Assembly: GCA_035942255.1 (NCBI GenBank)
Contig: DASZDG010000103.1
Span: 1-64,000, forward strand
Source of the DNA: JALZEG01 sp035942255
GTDB lineage: Bacteria; Actinomycetota; CADDZG01; WHSQ01
Reading direction: 5' to 3'
DNA length: 64,000 nucleotides
Part shown: in pieces, positions 42,159 through 49,849 of the stretch
Layout: every line of letters starts with the position of its first letter
Position numbering within the stretch: the first letter of the stretch is position 1
Notes under the pieces: model-generated
Database searches by the model: none
What the model was told of the DNA's origin: nothing
Seen by the model: only the letters and a program-made list of their open reading frames with translations
Translations under genes and position numbers: made by a program

Positions 42159-43454
42159 CTGACCCACTCGACCAGGCCCGAGCGCGAGAAGGCGATCCTC
42201 GTCGGGGCGGTCTTCGGCGAGGGCTCGGCCGAGGAGGCCGAGTGGTCGCTCGAGGAGCTCGAAGCGCTCGCAGACACCGCCGGAGCGGACTCGCTCGACC
42301 GCATCGTCCAGCGCCGCGACCACCCCCACCCCGCCACCTACCTGGGCCGCGGCAAGGTCCAGGAGGTCGTCGAGACCGCCACCGCGCTCGACGCCGACAT
42401 GCTGATCTTCGACGACGAGCTGACGCCCGCGCAGGGCCGCAACCTGGAGGAGATCGCCGGCGTGAACCCGCTCGCGGAGCGGGGGCTCAAGATCATCGAC
42501 CGGACGGGGTTGATCCTCGACATCTTCGCCCAGCACGCGCGCAGCGCCGAGGGCAAGCTCCAGGTCGAGCTCGCGCAGCTCAACTACCGGCTCCCGCGGC
42601 TGCGAGGCTGGGGCGACGTCCTCTCGCGCCTCGGCGGCGGGATCGGGACGAGGGGGCCGGGCGAGACCGCGCTCGAGGCCGAGCGCCGCGCGATCCTGCG
42701 GCGGATCCAGCGCGTGAAGAAGGACCTCGAGGACCTCGAGCGCACGCGCCTCGTCAAACGCAAGCAGCGCACGCGCACGGGGATCTCGGTGGTCGCTCTC
42801 GTCGGGTACACCAATGCTGGGAAGTCGACCCTGCTCCGGCGGCTTACGTCTGCCGACGTGCTAGTGCAGAACCAGCTGTTCTCGACGCTCGACCCGACGA
42901 CGCGCCGCCTCGCTTTGCCGGGGGAGCGCGAGGCGCTCCTCACCGACACGGTCGGATTCGTGCGCAAGCTCCCGCACCAGCTCGTCGAGGCGTTCCGCTC
43001 CACGCTCGAGGAGGTCCGCGACGCCAGCATGCTGCTCCACGTCGTCGACGCGAGCCGCGACCCGGAGCGCCAGATAGCCGCGGTCGACACGGTGCTGCGC
43101 GAGATCGACGCGGCGGGGAAGCCGACGGTGCTCGCGCTCAACAAGAGCGACCTGCTGACCGAGCCCGAGCGCGACAAGCTGCGCGGCAGGTTCCCCGACG
43201 CGGTGCTGTGCTCGGCCGCGCGCGACGAGGGGATGGAGGAGCTCGTCGCGAAGGTGGGGGCCGAGCTCGCCCGGCTGAAGGTCGAGGTCGTCCTCGACGT
43301 GCCGTTCGAGCGCGGCGACGTCGTCGCGCGCGTCCACGCCGAGGGCGACGTCCTCGAGGAGTCCCATTCGGCCGCGGGCACGCATCTCGTAGCGCGCGTG
43401 AACCGCGGCGCGCTCGGCGACCTCGCGCCGTACCTCGCGTTTACGACCGAGTGA
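42159..43454 (+). CDS. hflX: GTPase HflX
   Basis: Ribosome-associated GTPase that splits stalled or heat-damaged 70S ribosomes. The N-terminal domain includes YLGRGKVQEV, FDDELTPAQGRNLEE, DRTGLILDIFAQHARSAEGK and GGGIGTRGPGET; the G domain has VALVGYTNAGKSTLL, DTVGFVRKLPH and NKSD. No ATG, GTG or TTG exists in frame between the last miaA codons and the first conserved residues (EREKAILVG); CTG 42159, with GGAAGG 7 nt upstream, is the only sensible start and gives 431 residues. A frameshift error near 42140 is the alternative. Confidence 0.88.
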   Translation: MTHSTRPEREKAILVGAVFGEGSAEEAEWSLEELEALADTAGADSLDRIVQRRDHPHPATYLGRGKVQEVVETATALDADMLIFDDELTPAQGRNLEEIAGVNPLAERGLKIIDRTGLILDIFAQHARSAEGKLQVELAQLNYRLPRLRGWGDVLSRLGGGIGTRGPGETALEAERRAILRRIQRVKKDLEDLERTRLVKRKQRTRTGISVVALVGYTNAGKSTLLRRLTSADVLVQNQLFSTLDPTTRRLALPGEREALLTDTVGFVRKLPHQLVEAFRSTLEEVRDASMLLHVVDASRDPERQIAAVDTVLREIDAAGKPTVLALNKSDLLTEPERDKLRGRFPDAVLCSAARDEGMEELVAKVGAELARLKVEVVLDVPFERGDVVARVHAEGDVLEESHSAAGTHLVARVNRGALGDLAPYLAFTTE

Positions 43455-44023
43455 GCCCGAAGGGGAGCCTCGCGGGGGTCTGCTCGGTCCTTCCGGAGGA
43501 GGCGTCCGCGCGTATCGAGGGCCTGTGGGCGGAGCTGGAGAGCGAGGTCGGGTTGAAGGCGGCGACGATCTCGCCCCTCCCGCACTTCAGCTACCAGGTC
43601 GCCCGCGACTACGACCTCGACGTCCTCTCCGAGGTGGTGGAGAAGGTGGCGCGGGGAGCGCGGGCGCTGCGCGTGCAGACGGCGGGGCTCGGCGTGTTCA
43701 CCGGCGCGGCCCCCGTCCTGCACGTCCCGATCGTGCGGAGCCCCGAGCTCGCTCGGTTCCACGTCGCGGTCTGGAGCGCCGCCGCGATGGCGGCGGAGAA
43801 GATCGACCGGCACTACCACCCGGCGTCGTGGATCCCCCACGTCACGCTCGCGTCCGGAGACACCACGCCGGAGAAGGCCGCGGCGGCAGCGGCGCTGCTG
43901 GCGGACCGCGACCTGGCGTGGGACCTCGAGGTGGACAACCTGGCGATCATCAAGGGGGCCGGCAACAAGCCGCAGGAGCTCGTCGCGCGCTTCCCGCTCG
44001 AGGGCGTCGCCCGCAACTTCTAG
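43451..44023 (+). CDS. 2H phosphoesterase (2'-5' RNA ligase superfamily)
   Basis: A 190-residue protein with two H-x-T/S-x-like motifs, HFSYQV near residue 42 and HVTLAS near residue 133, the arrangement of the 2H superfamily to which ThpR belongs. It is more divergent than the ThpR at 30745 and its substrate is unknown; RNA 2',3'-cyclic ends are one possibility. GTG 43451 overlaps the hflX stop. Confidence 0.75.
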   Translation: MSPKGSLAGVCSVLPEEASARIEGLWAELESEVGLKAATISPLPHFSYQVARDYDLDVLSEVVEKVARGARALRVQTAGLGVFTGAAPVLHVPIVRSPELARFHVAVWSAAAMAAEKIDRHYHPASWIPHVTLASGDTTPEKAAAAAALLADRDLAWDLEVDNLAIIKGAGNKPQELVARFPLEGVARNF

Positions 44024-44025
44024 AT

Positions 44026-44044
44026 GTTCTAGCTATACTAGAAC
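44026..44044 (+). promoter_or_regulatory. Palindromic operator over the -10 of the GntR gene
   Basis: GTTCTAG-CTATA-CTAGAAC is a perfect 7-bp dyad. TATACT (44034-44039), a near-consensus -10, lies inside it, and the ATG of the regulator is at 44046, exactly where transcription should start. The mRNA is therefore probably leaderless and autorepressed. Confidence 0.8.
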
Positions 44045-44045
44045 A

Positions 44046-44393
44046 ATGCTAATAAGGGTCGACCATGCGGGCGCGGCCCCCCTGTACGCGCAGATTGCGG
44101 CCGAGCTCCGGTCCGCGATCGCCCGGGGCGACGTCTCGGAAGGCGAGCGGCTCCCCGCGGCGCGCACGCTCGCCGGCTCACTCGGCGTGAACATGCACAC
44201 GGTCCTGCGGGCGTACGCGCAGCTGAAGGACGAGGGGCTCCTGCAGCTGCGGCAGGGAACGGGCGCAGTCGTCCGCGCGGGCGGCAGGAAGGACGCGGGG
44301 CGGCTCGAGAAGATGGCCGAGCGCCTCGTGTCGTACGCGCGGGCGCAGGGGCTGTCGCGGGACGACCTGCTCGCGCTCATCCAGCGGATGTAG
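44046..44393 (+). CDS. GntR-family regulator, YtrA subfamily
   Basis: A 115-residue repressor made of a winged helix (PLYAQIAAELRSAIARGDV; LPAARTLAGSLGVNMHTVLR) and a short C-terminal dimerisation helix pair, the size of YtrA-type regulators, which usually control a membrane protein or ABC transporter in their own operon. The next gene is a membrane protein 3 nt downstream. No ligand domain is present. The operator palindrome overlaps its promoter. Confidence 0.9.
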   Translation: MLIRVDHAGAAPLYAQIAAELRSAIARGDVSEGERLPAARTLAGSLGVNMHTVLRAYAQLKDEGLLQLRQGTGAVVRAGGRKDAGRLEKMAERLVSYARAQGLSRDDLLALIQRM

Positions 44394-44396
44394 GAC

Positions 44397-45362
44397 GTGG
44401 CGAGGCGGACGCAGCTCTACTGGTTCCCGCTGGCGAGCACGCTGGCGCTCGCCGGCGTGGCGTTGCTGCTCGACCTCCCGGCGCGCGGCGTCCTCGCCGG
44501 GGGCGAGCACGCCGGCGTCTGGATCGTGCGCGTCGACACCACGTCGTTCGTCGTCTGGTCGGGCGTTGCGCTCGCCGCGCTGTGGACGCTCCAGGCGGCG
44601 ACGGACCGGCCGCGGCGGCCGTCGCCGTGGTCGCACCACGCGTATTACGTCGCGTTCGCGATCCTCTGCACCGATGCCGTTTTCCTCGCCGTGAACCACG
44701 GCGGAGGCGCGCCTTCGGTGTGGCTGTACGCGCTCCCGGTGGGGGCCGCGTGGCTCGGCAGGTTCGTCGCCGCGCGGTTCGAGGACGCCCGCGCTCGGGA
44801 GGAGGGCGAGTGGGACGCCGATGGCGCGACGCGGCCGTCGCTGTCCCTGCGCGGGAGCGAGCGGGCGCTGTGGGTCGGGACGAAGCGCGGCTGGGGCTAC
44901 CGCACGCAGCTCGTCGGCGCCCCCGTCGCTACGTTGGCGCTGATCGTGATGCAGTTGTCGGTTCGACCCGGCGCCGGCTTCTGGTGGGACGACGCGCTCT
45001 GGATCGGCTTCGCGTTGAGCATGCTCGTCTACGGCTTCCTCACGATGTCGGTCTCGGTGACGGTGGGCGAGTCGGCCGTGACGGTGGCGGGCGGGCCCTT
45101 CCGGATACCGCTGTGGACGATCCCGCTCGAGGACCTTGTCGAGGCGAGGGCCGAGCGCGTGCGCCCGCGGCAGTACGGCGGATGGGGCTACCACGCGAAG
45201 GGCGGCCGGCGCTGCCTGATCGTGCGCGCGGGCGACGCTCTGGTCCTGAAGAGGAAGGCCGCGGCGGACGTAGTCGTCACAGTGGACGGAGCCGGTGAGG
45301 GGGCCGCGCTGGTCAACGCGCTGATCGCGCGCCGGGCCCCCGACCAGGTCGTCGCTTCCTGA
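44397..45362 (+). CDS. Membrane protein with PH-like C-terminal domain, GntR partner
   Basis: A 321-residue protein with about seven hydrophobic segments (first at VALLLD, last near residue 205) and a C-terminal soluble domain of about 90 residues with VTVAGGPFRIPLWTIPLEDL and GGWGYHAKGGRRCLIVRAGD, reminiscent of bacterial PH-like domains that follow DUF1648-type membrane parts. No enzyme signature is seen. It shares the GntR operator and is presumably what that repressor controls. GTG start; convergent with lexA, leaving 3 bp between stops. Confidence 0.7.
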   Translation: MARRTQLYWFPLASTLALAGVALLLDLPARGVLAGGEHAGVWIVRVDTTSFVVWSGVALAALWTLQAATDRPRRPSPWSHHAYYVAFAILCTDAVFLAVNHGGGAPSVWLYALPVGAAWLGRFVAARFEDARAREEGEWDADGATRPSLSLRGSERALWVGTKRGWGYRTQLVGAPVATLALIVMQLSVRPGAGFWWDDALWIGFALSMLVYGFLTMSVSVTVGESAVTVAGGPFRIPLWTIPLEDLVEARAERVRPRQYGGWGYHAKGGRRCLIVRAGDALVLKRKAAADVVVTVDGAGEGAALVNALIARRAPDQVVAS

Positions 45363-45365
45363 GGC

Positions 45366-46007
45366 TCAGACCTTCCGGAAGACCGCGACTACCTTCCCGA
45401 GGATCTCCGTTCCCTGCGGCGCCTCGAACGGCTGCAGGGCCGGGTTCGCCGGCTCGAACCACACCGCGGAGCCCCGGTGGCGGATCGTCTTCACGGTCGC
45501 CTCGGGGGCGTCGCCGAACTCGCTCGGCATCATCGCGGCGACGATCTCGCCCGAGTGCGCCGTCGGCTGCTGGCGGATGATCACGAAGTCCCCGTCGAGG
45601 ATCCCCGCGTCGATCATCGAGTCGCCGTGGACCTGGAGCATGAAGACGTTGCCGTCGCCGACGAGCTCCGCCGGCATCGGGTAGATCTCGTCGACGTGCT
45701 CCTCGGCCAGGATGGGCGTGCCCGCCGCGATGCGCCCGAGGAGCGGGACGGAACGGGCCGGGCTCCGCTCGGCAGCCAGCCCGGTCTCCGCGTCGTAGAG
45801 CAGCTCGATCGCCCGCGGCTTCGTCGGGTCGATCCGGAGGTAGCCCTTGCGCTGGAGCGCTTGCATGTGGGAGTGGACGGTGGAGCTCGACGCGAGCCCG
45901 AGGGCCTCGCAGATCTCGCGGACCGACGGGGGATAGCCCCGGTCCGAGACGGTCTCGGCGATGAACTCGAGCGTCTGGCGCTGGCGGTCCGTCAGTCCCT
46001 CGACCAT
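45366..46007 (-). CDS. lexA: SOS repressor LexA
   Basis: Represses DNA-damage genes and self-cleaves when RecA filaments form. The N-terminal winged helix (TDRQRQTLEFIAETVSDRGY; SSSTVHSHMQALQRKGYLR) is joined to an S24 peptidase domain with the Ala-Gly cleavage bond in RIAAGTPIL (near residue 98), the Ser in VHGDSMIDAGI (near 138) and the Lys in TVKTIRH (near 175). The start at 46007 has GGGAGG at good spacing; an upstream ATG in frame has none. 213 residues. Its own upstream region carries LexA boxes. Confidence 0.97.
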   Translation of the reverse strand: MVEGLTDRQRQTLEFIAETVSDRGYPPSVREICEALGLASSSTVHSHMQALQRKGYLRIDPTKPRAIELLYDAETGLAAERSPARSVPLLGRIAAGTPILAEEHVDEIYPMPAELVGDGNVFMLQVHGDSMIDAGILDGDFVIIRQQPTAHSGEIVAAMMPSEFGDAPEATVKTIRHRGSAVWFEPANPALQPFEAPQGTEILGKVVAVFRKV

Positions 46008-46077
46008 CGCGAAGCCTCCCGTTCCTAGGGGTCCCATTGCGGGGATCCCATTGCGGTCCGATGCCGGCCATTCTGGC

Positions 46078-46189
46078 CGAACGCACGTTCGCTACGGTAC
46101 GCGATTCGGCCCCCGGGTGCAAGAACACACGTTCGAACTCGCTCTTGCTCTCGAACGGACGTTCGCCTAGCATAGCGAACAGACGTTCG
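46078..46189. promoter_or_regulatory. Array of four LexA boxes between lexA and the LysM gene
   Basis: CGAAC-N4-GTTCG dyads lie at 46078-46091 (GCAC spacer), 46122-46135 (ACAC; first base A instead of C), 46152-46165 (GGAC) and 46176-46189 (AGAC). A TACCGT on the minus strand (46099-46094) beside the first box could be the lexA -10. The last two boxes lie upstream of the LysM promoter. Four operators is more than the one or two usual for lexA. Confidence 0.9.
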
Positions 46190-46204
46190 GGGCAGGCGCG
46201 AAAA

Positions 46205-46227
46205 CTGTCGTACCCCCTCGCTAGCGT
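46205..46227 (+). promoter_or_regulatory. PafBC-type promoter of the LysM gene
   Basis: CTGTCG-TAC-N8-TAGCGT has the same layout as the recA element at 35430: both share TGTCGTACCCC and CTAG. It lies 15 nt after the last LexA box and 46 nt before the start codon, so the gene should respond to both damage pathways. Confidence 0.7.
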
Positions 46228-46273
46228 CGATCCCGGCTCCACCACACACGGCGGTGACAAAGGAGGATCAACG

Positions 46274-46630
46274 ATGGCGGTTCGCAGCGAAGACCTCGTC
46301 TTTCGCCCGGAAGCGGTCGTCTACCGGTTCCCGGCGGCGGCCCGGCGCCGGGCCCGCCGCCGGATGATGTTCCGGCGCAGGCTCACGCTCGGGACGACGG
46401 CCCTGCTCGTGGTCGCCGCCACGCTCGCCGGCGGCGGGGTGGCCGAGACAGCGCCCCAGGGGCGGGCGCCGAAGACCGTCCGGGTCCAGCCCGGCGACAC
46501 GCTCTGGGGGATCGCAGGGGAGTTCGCGCCTTCCGGGACCGACATCCGGGCGTACGTGGACGCGCTGATCGAGCTCAACGGGCTCGAGGGCGGGCTCCAG
46601 GCGGGGACCCGTCTGCGGCTTCCGAAATAG
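46274..46630 (+). CDS. LysM membrane protein divergent from lexA (SOS division-inhibitor candidate)
   Basis: A 118-residue protein with a basic N-terminus, one membrane helix at about 38-58 (LTLGTTALLVVAATLAGGG) and a C-terminal LysM domain (VQPGDTLWGIAGEF). Small LysM membrane proteins beside lexA are YneA in Bacillus and ChiZ (Rv2719c) in Mycobacterium, both SOS-linked division inhibitors. Sequence similarity beyond LysM is low, so the role rests on position, topology and the shared LexA/PafBC control. AGGAGG precedes the ATG. Confidence 0.8.
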   Translation: MAVRSEDLVFRPEAVVYRFPAAARRRARRRMMFRRRLTLGTTALLVVAATLAGGGVAETAPQGRAPKTVRVQPGDTLWGIAGEFAPSGTDIRAYVDALIELNGLEGGLQAGTRLRLPK

Positions 46631-46653
46631 TCCGTTTTTCTTCCCGACTTACC

Positions 46654-46684
46654 TTGACTCGCGGGCGTCACCTGCGCGTAATTA
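46654..46684 (+). promoter_or_regulatory. Putative nrdJ promoter
   Basis: TTGACT (46654-46659) and TAATTA (46679-46684) have good hexamers but a 19-nt spacer. The two NrdR-like boxes lie directly downstream, consistent with repression at this promoter. No cobalamin riboswitch (no B12-box-like sequence or long folded leader) is apparent. Confidence 0.5.
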
Positions 46685-46697
46685 CACATCTGTGATG

Positions 46698-46745
46698 CCC
46701 CCATATGTTGTGGTGGGCGAGGTGAGAAGGCCCTAGATGTGGTGG
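46698..46745 (+). promoter_or_regulatory. Pair of NrdR-like boxes before nrdJ
   Basis: CCCCCATATGTTGTGG (46698-46713) and GCCCTAGATGTGGTGG (46730-46745) each resemble the NrdR box (ACAC-wATATATw-GTGT). Their start-to-start distance is 32 bp, three helical turns, as is typical for paired NrdR boxes. nrdR itself is at 50574. Each matches about 10 of 16 consensus positions. Confidence 0.6.
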
Positions 46746-46786
46746 ATTCCTGCGGATCGAGCCGGTCAGGGCATGGGAGAATAGCA

Positions 46787-49627
46787 GTGGCCGAGGAACC
46801 GTCCGAGGCCGCTCGGAAGGGGGCAGTCGGCGTGGCAGGAGCGACCACCAAGAGCAGCGCCATCGAGGGGCTCGGCATCCGCCGTCACTTCACCACCGAG
46901 GGCGTCCATCCCTACGACGAGATCGAGTGGGAGCTGAGGGACGCCGTCATCCAGAACTACCGGACCGGTGAGGTCGCGTTCGAGCAGAAGGACATCGAGT
47001 TCCCGAAGGCCTGGTCGCAGAACGCCACGAACATCGTCGCCCAGAAGTACTTCCGGGGCGCCCTCGACTCCCCGAACCGCGAGCGCTCGGTCAAGCAGAT
47101 GATCGACCGGGTCGTCGGCCGCTACGAGGAGGAGGGGCTCTCCCGCGGGTACTTCGCCGACGCCGCCGAGGCGAAGACGTTCGCCGAGGAGCTGACCCAC
47201 CTGCTCGTGACGCAGAAGGCCGCGTTCAACTCGCCGGTCTGGTTCAACGTCGGGTGGCGCCCCAAGGGCGAGGAGCAGGTGAGCGCGTGCTTCATCCTCG
47301 CCGTCGAGGACCAGATGAAGTCGATCCTCAACTGGTACGTCGAGGAGGGCACGATCTTCAAGGGCGGGTCCGGCTCGGGGATCAACCTCTCCACGATCCG
47401 CTCGTCGAAGGAGCGGCTGAAGTCCGGCGGCACCGCGTCGGGCCCGGTGTCGTTCATGCGCGGCGCGGACGCGTCGGCCGGGACGATCAAGTCCGGAGGC
47501 GCCACGCGGCGCGCCGCGAAGATGGTCGTGCTGAACGTCGACCACCCCGACATCAAGGAGTTCATCTGGTGCAAGGCTCTCGAGGAGCGCAAGGCGCGCG
47601 CTCTGCGTGAGGCCGGGTTCGACATGGACCTCGACGGCAACGACGGCCACTCGATCCAGTACCAGAACGCAAACAACTCGGTGCGCGTCACCGACGAGTT
47701 CATGAACGCCGCGGTGAAGGACGAGGACTGGGAGCTGAAGGCGGTCACGACCGGCGAGACGATCGAGACCCTCAAGGCGAAGGACCTCCTGCGCCAGATC
47801 TCGGAGGCCGCGTGGCAGTGCGCCGACCCCGGCGTGCAGTACGACACGACGATCAACGACTGGCACACGTGCCCGAACTCGGGCCGGATCAACGCGTCGA
47901 ACCCGTGCTCCGAGTACGTCCACGTCGACAACTCCTCGTGCAACCTTGCGTCCCTGAACCTCATGAAGTTCGTCGACGAGAACGACAACTTCGACGTCGA
48001 GGGCTTCATGCACGCGGTCCAGATCGTGTTCATCGCGCAGGAGATCTCGGTCGGCTTCGCGTCGTACCCGACGCCGAAGATCGCCGAGAACTCGTACCGC
48101 TTCCGCCAGCTCGGCCAGGGCTACGCGAACCTCGGCGCGCTGCTGATGAGCCAGGGCCTCGCCTACGACTCCGACGACGGCCGCGCCTGGGCCGCGGCGA
48201 TCACGGCGCTGATGACCGGCCACTGCTACGCGACGTCGGCGCGGCTCGCGCACCGGGTCGGCCCGTTCGCGGCGTTCCCCGAGAACCGCGAGCCGATGCT
48301 CCGGGTCATGAACAAGCACCGTGCCGCGGCGTACGAGATCCCCGAGGGCCTGGCCCCCGCGCCGTTGCTCGAGGCCGCGCATTCCGCCTGGGACGACGCC
48401 GTCGCGCTGGGTGACGACCACGGCTACCGCAACGCGCAGGCGACCGTGCTCGCCCCGACCGGGACGATCGGGCTGATGATGGACTGCGACACGACCGGGA
48501 TCGAGCCCGACCTGGCGCTGAAGAAGATGAAGAAGCTGGTCGGCGGCGGGACGATGTCGATCGTCAACCAGACGGTCCCGCGGGCACTGCGGAAGCTCGG
48601 CTACGGCGAGTCGCAGATCGCCGAGATCGTCGCCTACATCGACGAGAACTCGCACGTGGTGGGGGCCCCGCACCTCCGCGAGGAGCACATGTCGGTCTTC
48701 GACACCGCGATGGGCGAGCGCTCGATCCACTACATGGGGCACATCCGGATGATGGCGGCGGCCCAGCCGTTCCTCAGCGGCGCGATCAGCAAGACCGTGA
48801 ACATGCCCGAGGACGTGACGGTCGAGGACATCGAGCAGGCGTACCTCGAGGGGTGGCGCCGAGGGCTGAAGGCGCTCGCGATCTACCGGGACAACTGCAA
48901 GACCGCGCAGCCGCTCTCGATCTCGAAGAAGCAGCCGGTCGAGGAGCCGGCCGAGAAGAAGCTCGCGACGGACCTGCCGGAGCCGGTGCGGCGCAGGCTG
49001 CCGCAGGCCCGCCGTTCGATCACGTTCAAGTTCCGGGTCGCCGACACGGAGGGGTACCTCACCGCCGGCGAGTTCCCCGACCGCCGCGTCGGCGAGATCT
49101 TCCTGCGGGTCGCCAAGCAGGGCTCGACGCTCGCCGGGATCATGGACGCCTTCGCGATCTCGATCTCGATGGGCCTCCAGTACGGCGTCCCGCTGTCGGC
49201 GTACGTGAAGCAGTTCGCCAACACCCGTTTCGAGCCGTCGGGGATGACCGACGACCCCGAGTTCCGGATCGCCACGTCGATCCTCGACTACGTGTTCAAG
49301 CGGCTCGCCGTCGAGTACCTCTCGGTCGACGAGCGCCACGCTCTGGGCATCAGGACGTCGGGCGAGCGCCAGGCCGAGATCGAGGCGAAGCTCGACCCGG
49401 TCGCCGGCGAGACGGTGAACGGGAACGGCAATGGCAATGGCGATGGGAACGGCCACGGCAACGGGCACGCCAAGACGGCCGAGCCCGAAGGTGTGATCGT
49501 GCTCGGCCCGGTCGCGGGGGCCAACGCCGGGTCGCTCCCGTTCTGCGGGACGTGCGGCGTGCAGATGAACCCCGCCGGCTCGTGCTTCGCCTGCCCCTCG
49601 TGCGGCTCGACCAGCGGCTGTTCCTGA
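46787..49627 (+). CDS. nrdJ: Adenosylcobalamin-dependent class II ribonucleotide reductase
   Basis: Reduces ribonucleotides to deoxyribonucleotides with a B12-derived radical, independent of oxygen. Visible parts: SACFILAVEDQMKSI with a substrate-site Cys, the loop FKGGSGSGINLSTIRS, GGATRRAAKMVVLNVDHPDI, NPCSEYVHVDNSSCNLASLN, and APTGTIGLMMDCDTTGIEPD. A flexible Asn-Gly repeat linker near residue 885 leads to the C-terminal Cys tail (FCGTCGVQMNPAGSC, then CPSCGSTSGCS) that re-reduces the active site. GTG 46787 behind GGGAGAA gives 946 residues. Probably repressed by NrdR. Confidence 0.96.
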   Translation: MAEEPSEAARKGAVGVAGATTKSSAIEGLGIRRHFTTEGVHPYDEIEWELRDAVIQNYRTGEVAFEQKDIEFPKAWSQNATNIVAQKYFRGALDSPNRERSVKQMIDRVVGRYEEEGLSRGYFADAAEAKTFAEELTHLLVTQKAAFNSPVWFNVGWRPKGEEQVSACFILAVEDQMKSILNWYVEEGTIFKGGSGSGINLSTIRSSKERLKSGGTASGPVSFMRGADASAGTIKSGGATRRAAKMVVLNVDHPDIKEFIWCKALEERKARALREAGFDMDLDGNDGHSIQYQNANNSVRVTDEFMNAAVKDEDWELKAVTTGETIETLKAKDLLRQISEAAWQCADPGVQYDTTINDWHTCPNSGRINASNPCSEYVHVDNSSCNLASLNLMKFVDENDNFDVEGFMHAVQIVFIAQEISVGFASYPTPKIAENSYRFRQLGQGYANLGALLMSQGLAYDSDDGRAWAAAITALMTGHCYATSARLAHRVGPFAAFPENREPMLRVMNKHRAAAYEIPEGLAPAPLLEAAHSAWDDAVALGDDHGYRNAQATVLAPTGTIGLMMDCDTTGIEPDLALKKMKKLVGGGTMSIVNQTVPRALRKLGYGESQIAEIVAYIDENSHVVGAPHLREEHMSVFDTAMGERSIHYMGHIRMMAAAQPFLSGAISKTVNMPEDVTVEDIEQAYLEGWRRGLKALAIYRDNCKTAQPLSISKKQPVEEPAEKKLATDLPEPVRRRLPQARRSITFKFRVADTEGYLTAGEFPDRRVGEIFLRVAKQGSTLAGIMDAFAISISMGLQYGVPLSAYVKQFANTRFEPSGMTDDPEFRIATSILDYVFKRLAVEYLSVDERHALGIRTSGERQAEIEAKLDPVAGETVNGNGNGNGDGNGHGNGHAKTAEPEGVIVLGPVAGANAGSLPFCGTCGVQMNPAGSCFACPSCGSTSGCS

Positions 49628-49637
49628 GGAGGCCGGC

Positions 49638-49835
49638 ATGGCGGACGTGAAGCATTGCAGCGAGTGCGGGGCGGAGCTCAGGCTCCGTCCCGCCTCCTGC
49701 CCACTCTGTGGGCGCGAGACGCCGTTCGTGCCGAAGGAACGGGTGCACATCGACCTCGACGACTACCAGAGCAACGTGCGGTCGTTGCGGGACGAGCTGT
49801 ACCGGATCAGGCGTGACGACGCGGAGGCGGTCTGA
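49638..49835 (+). CDS. Small double-CxxC zinc-ribbon protein downstream of nrdJ
   Basis: A 65-residue protein with CSECGAELRLRPASCPLCGR at residues 7-26, a four-Cys zinc ribbon, followed by an acidic helical tail (DLDDYQSNVRSLRDELYRIR). I do not recognise a named family. It starts 10 nt after nrdJ behind GAGGAGGCC, so it is co-transcribed. Its ribbon resembles the Cys tail of NrdJ only in spacing. It could be a metal-binding accessory or nucleic-acid adaptor. Confidence 0.75.
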   Translation: MADVKHCSECGAELRLRPASCPLCGRETPFVPKERVHIDLDDYQSNVRSLRDELYRIRRDDAEAV

Positions 49836-49849
49836 CGGATACTGGCGGC

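Noticed and set aside
46631..46786. Cobalamin riboswitch before nrdJ
   Set aside because: The gap is short, and no B12-box-like sequence or multi-helix fold was found; NrdR-like boxes explain it better.
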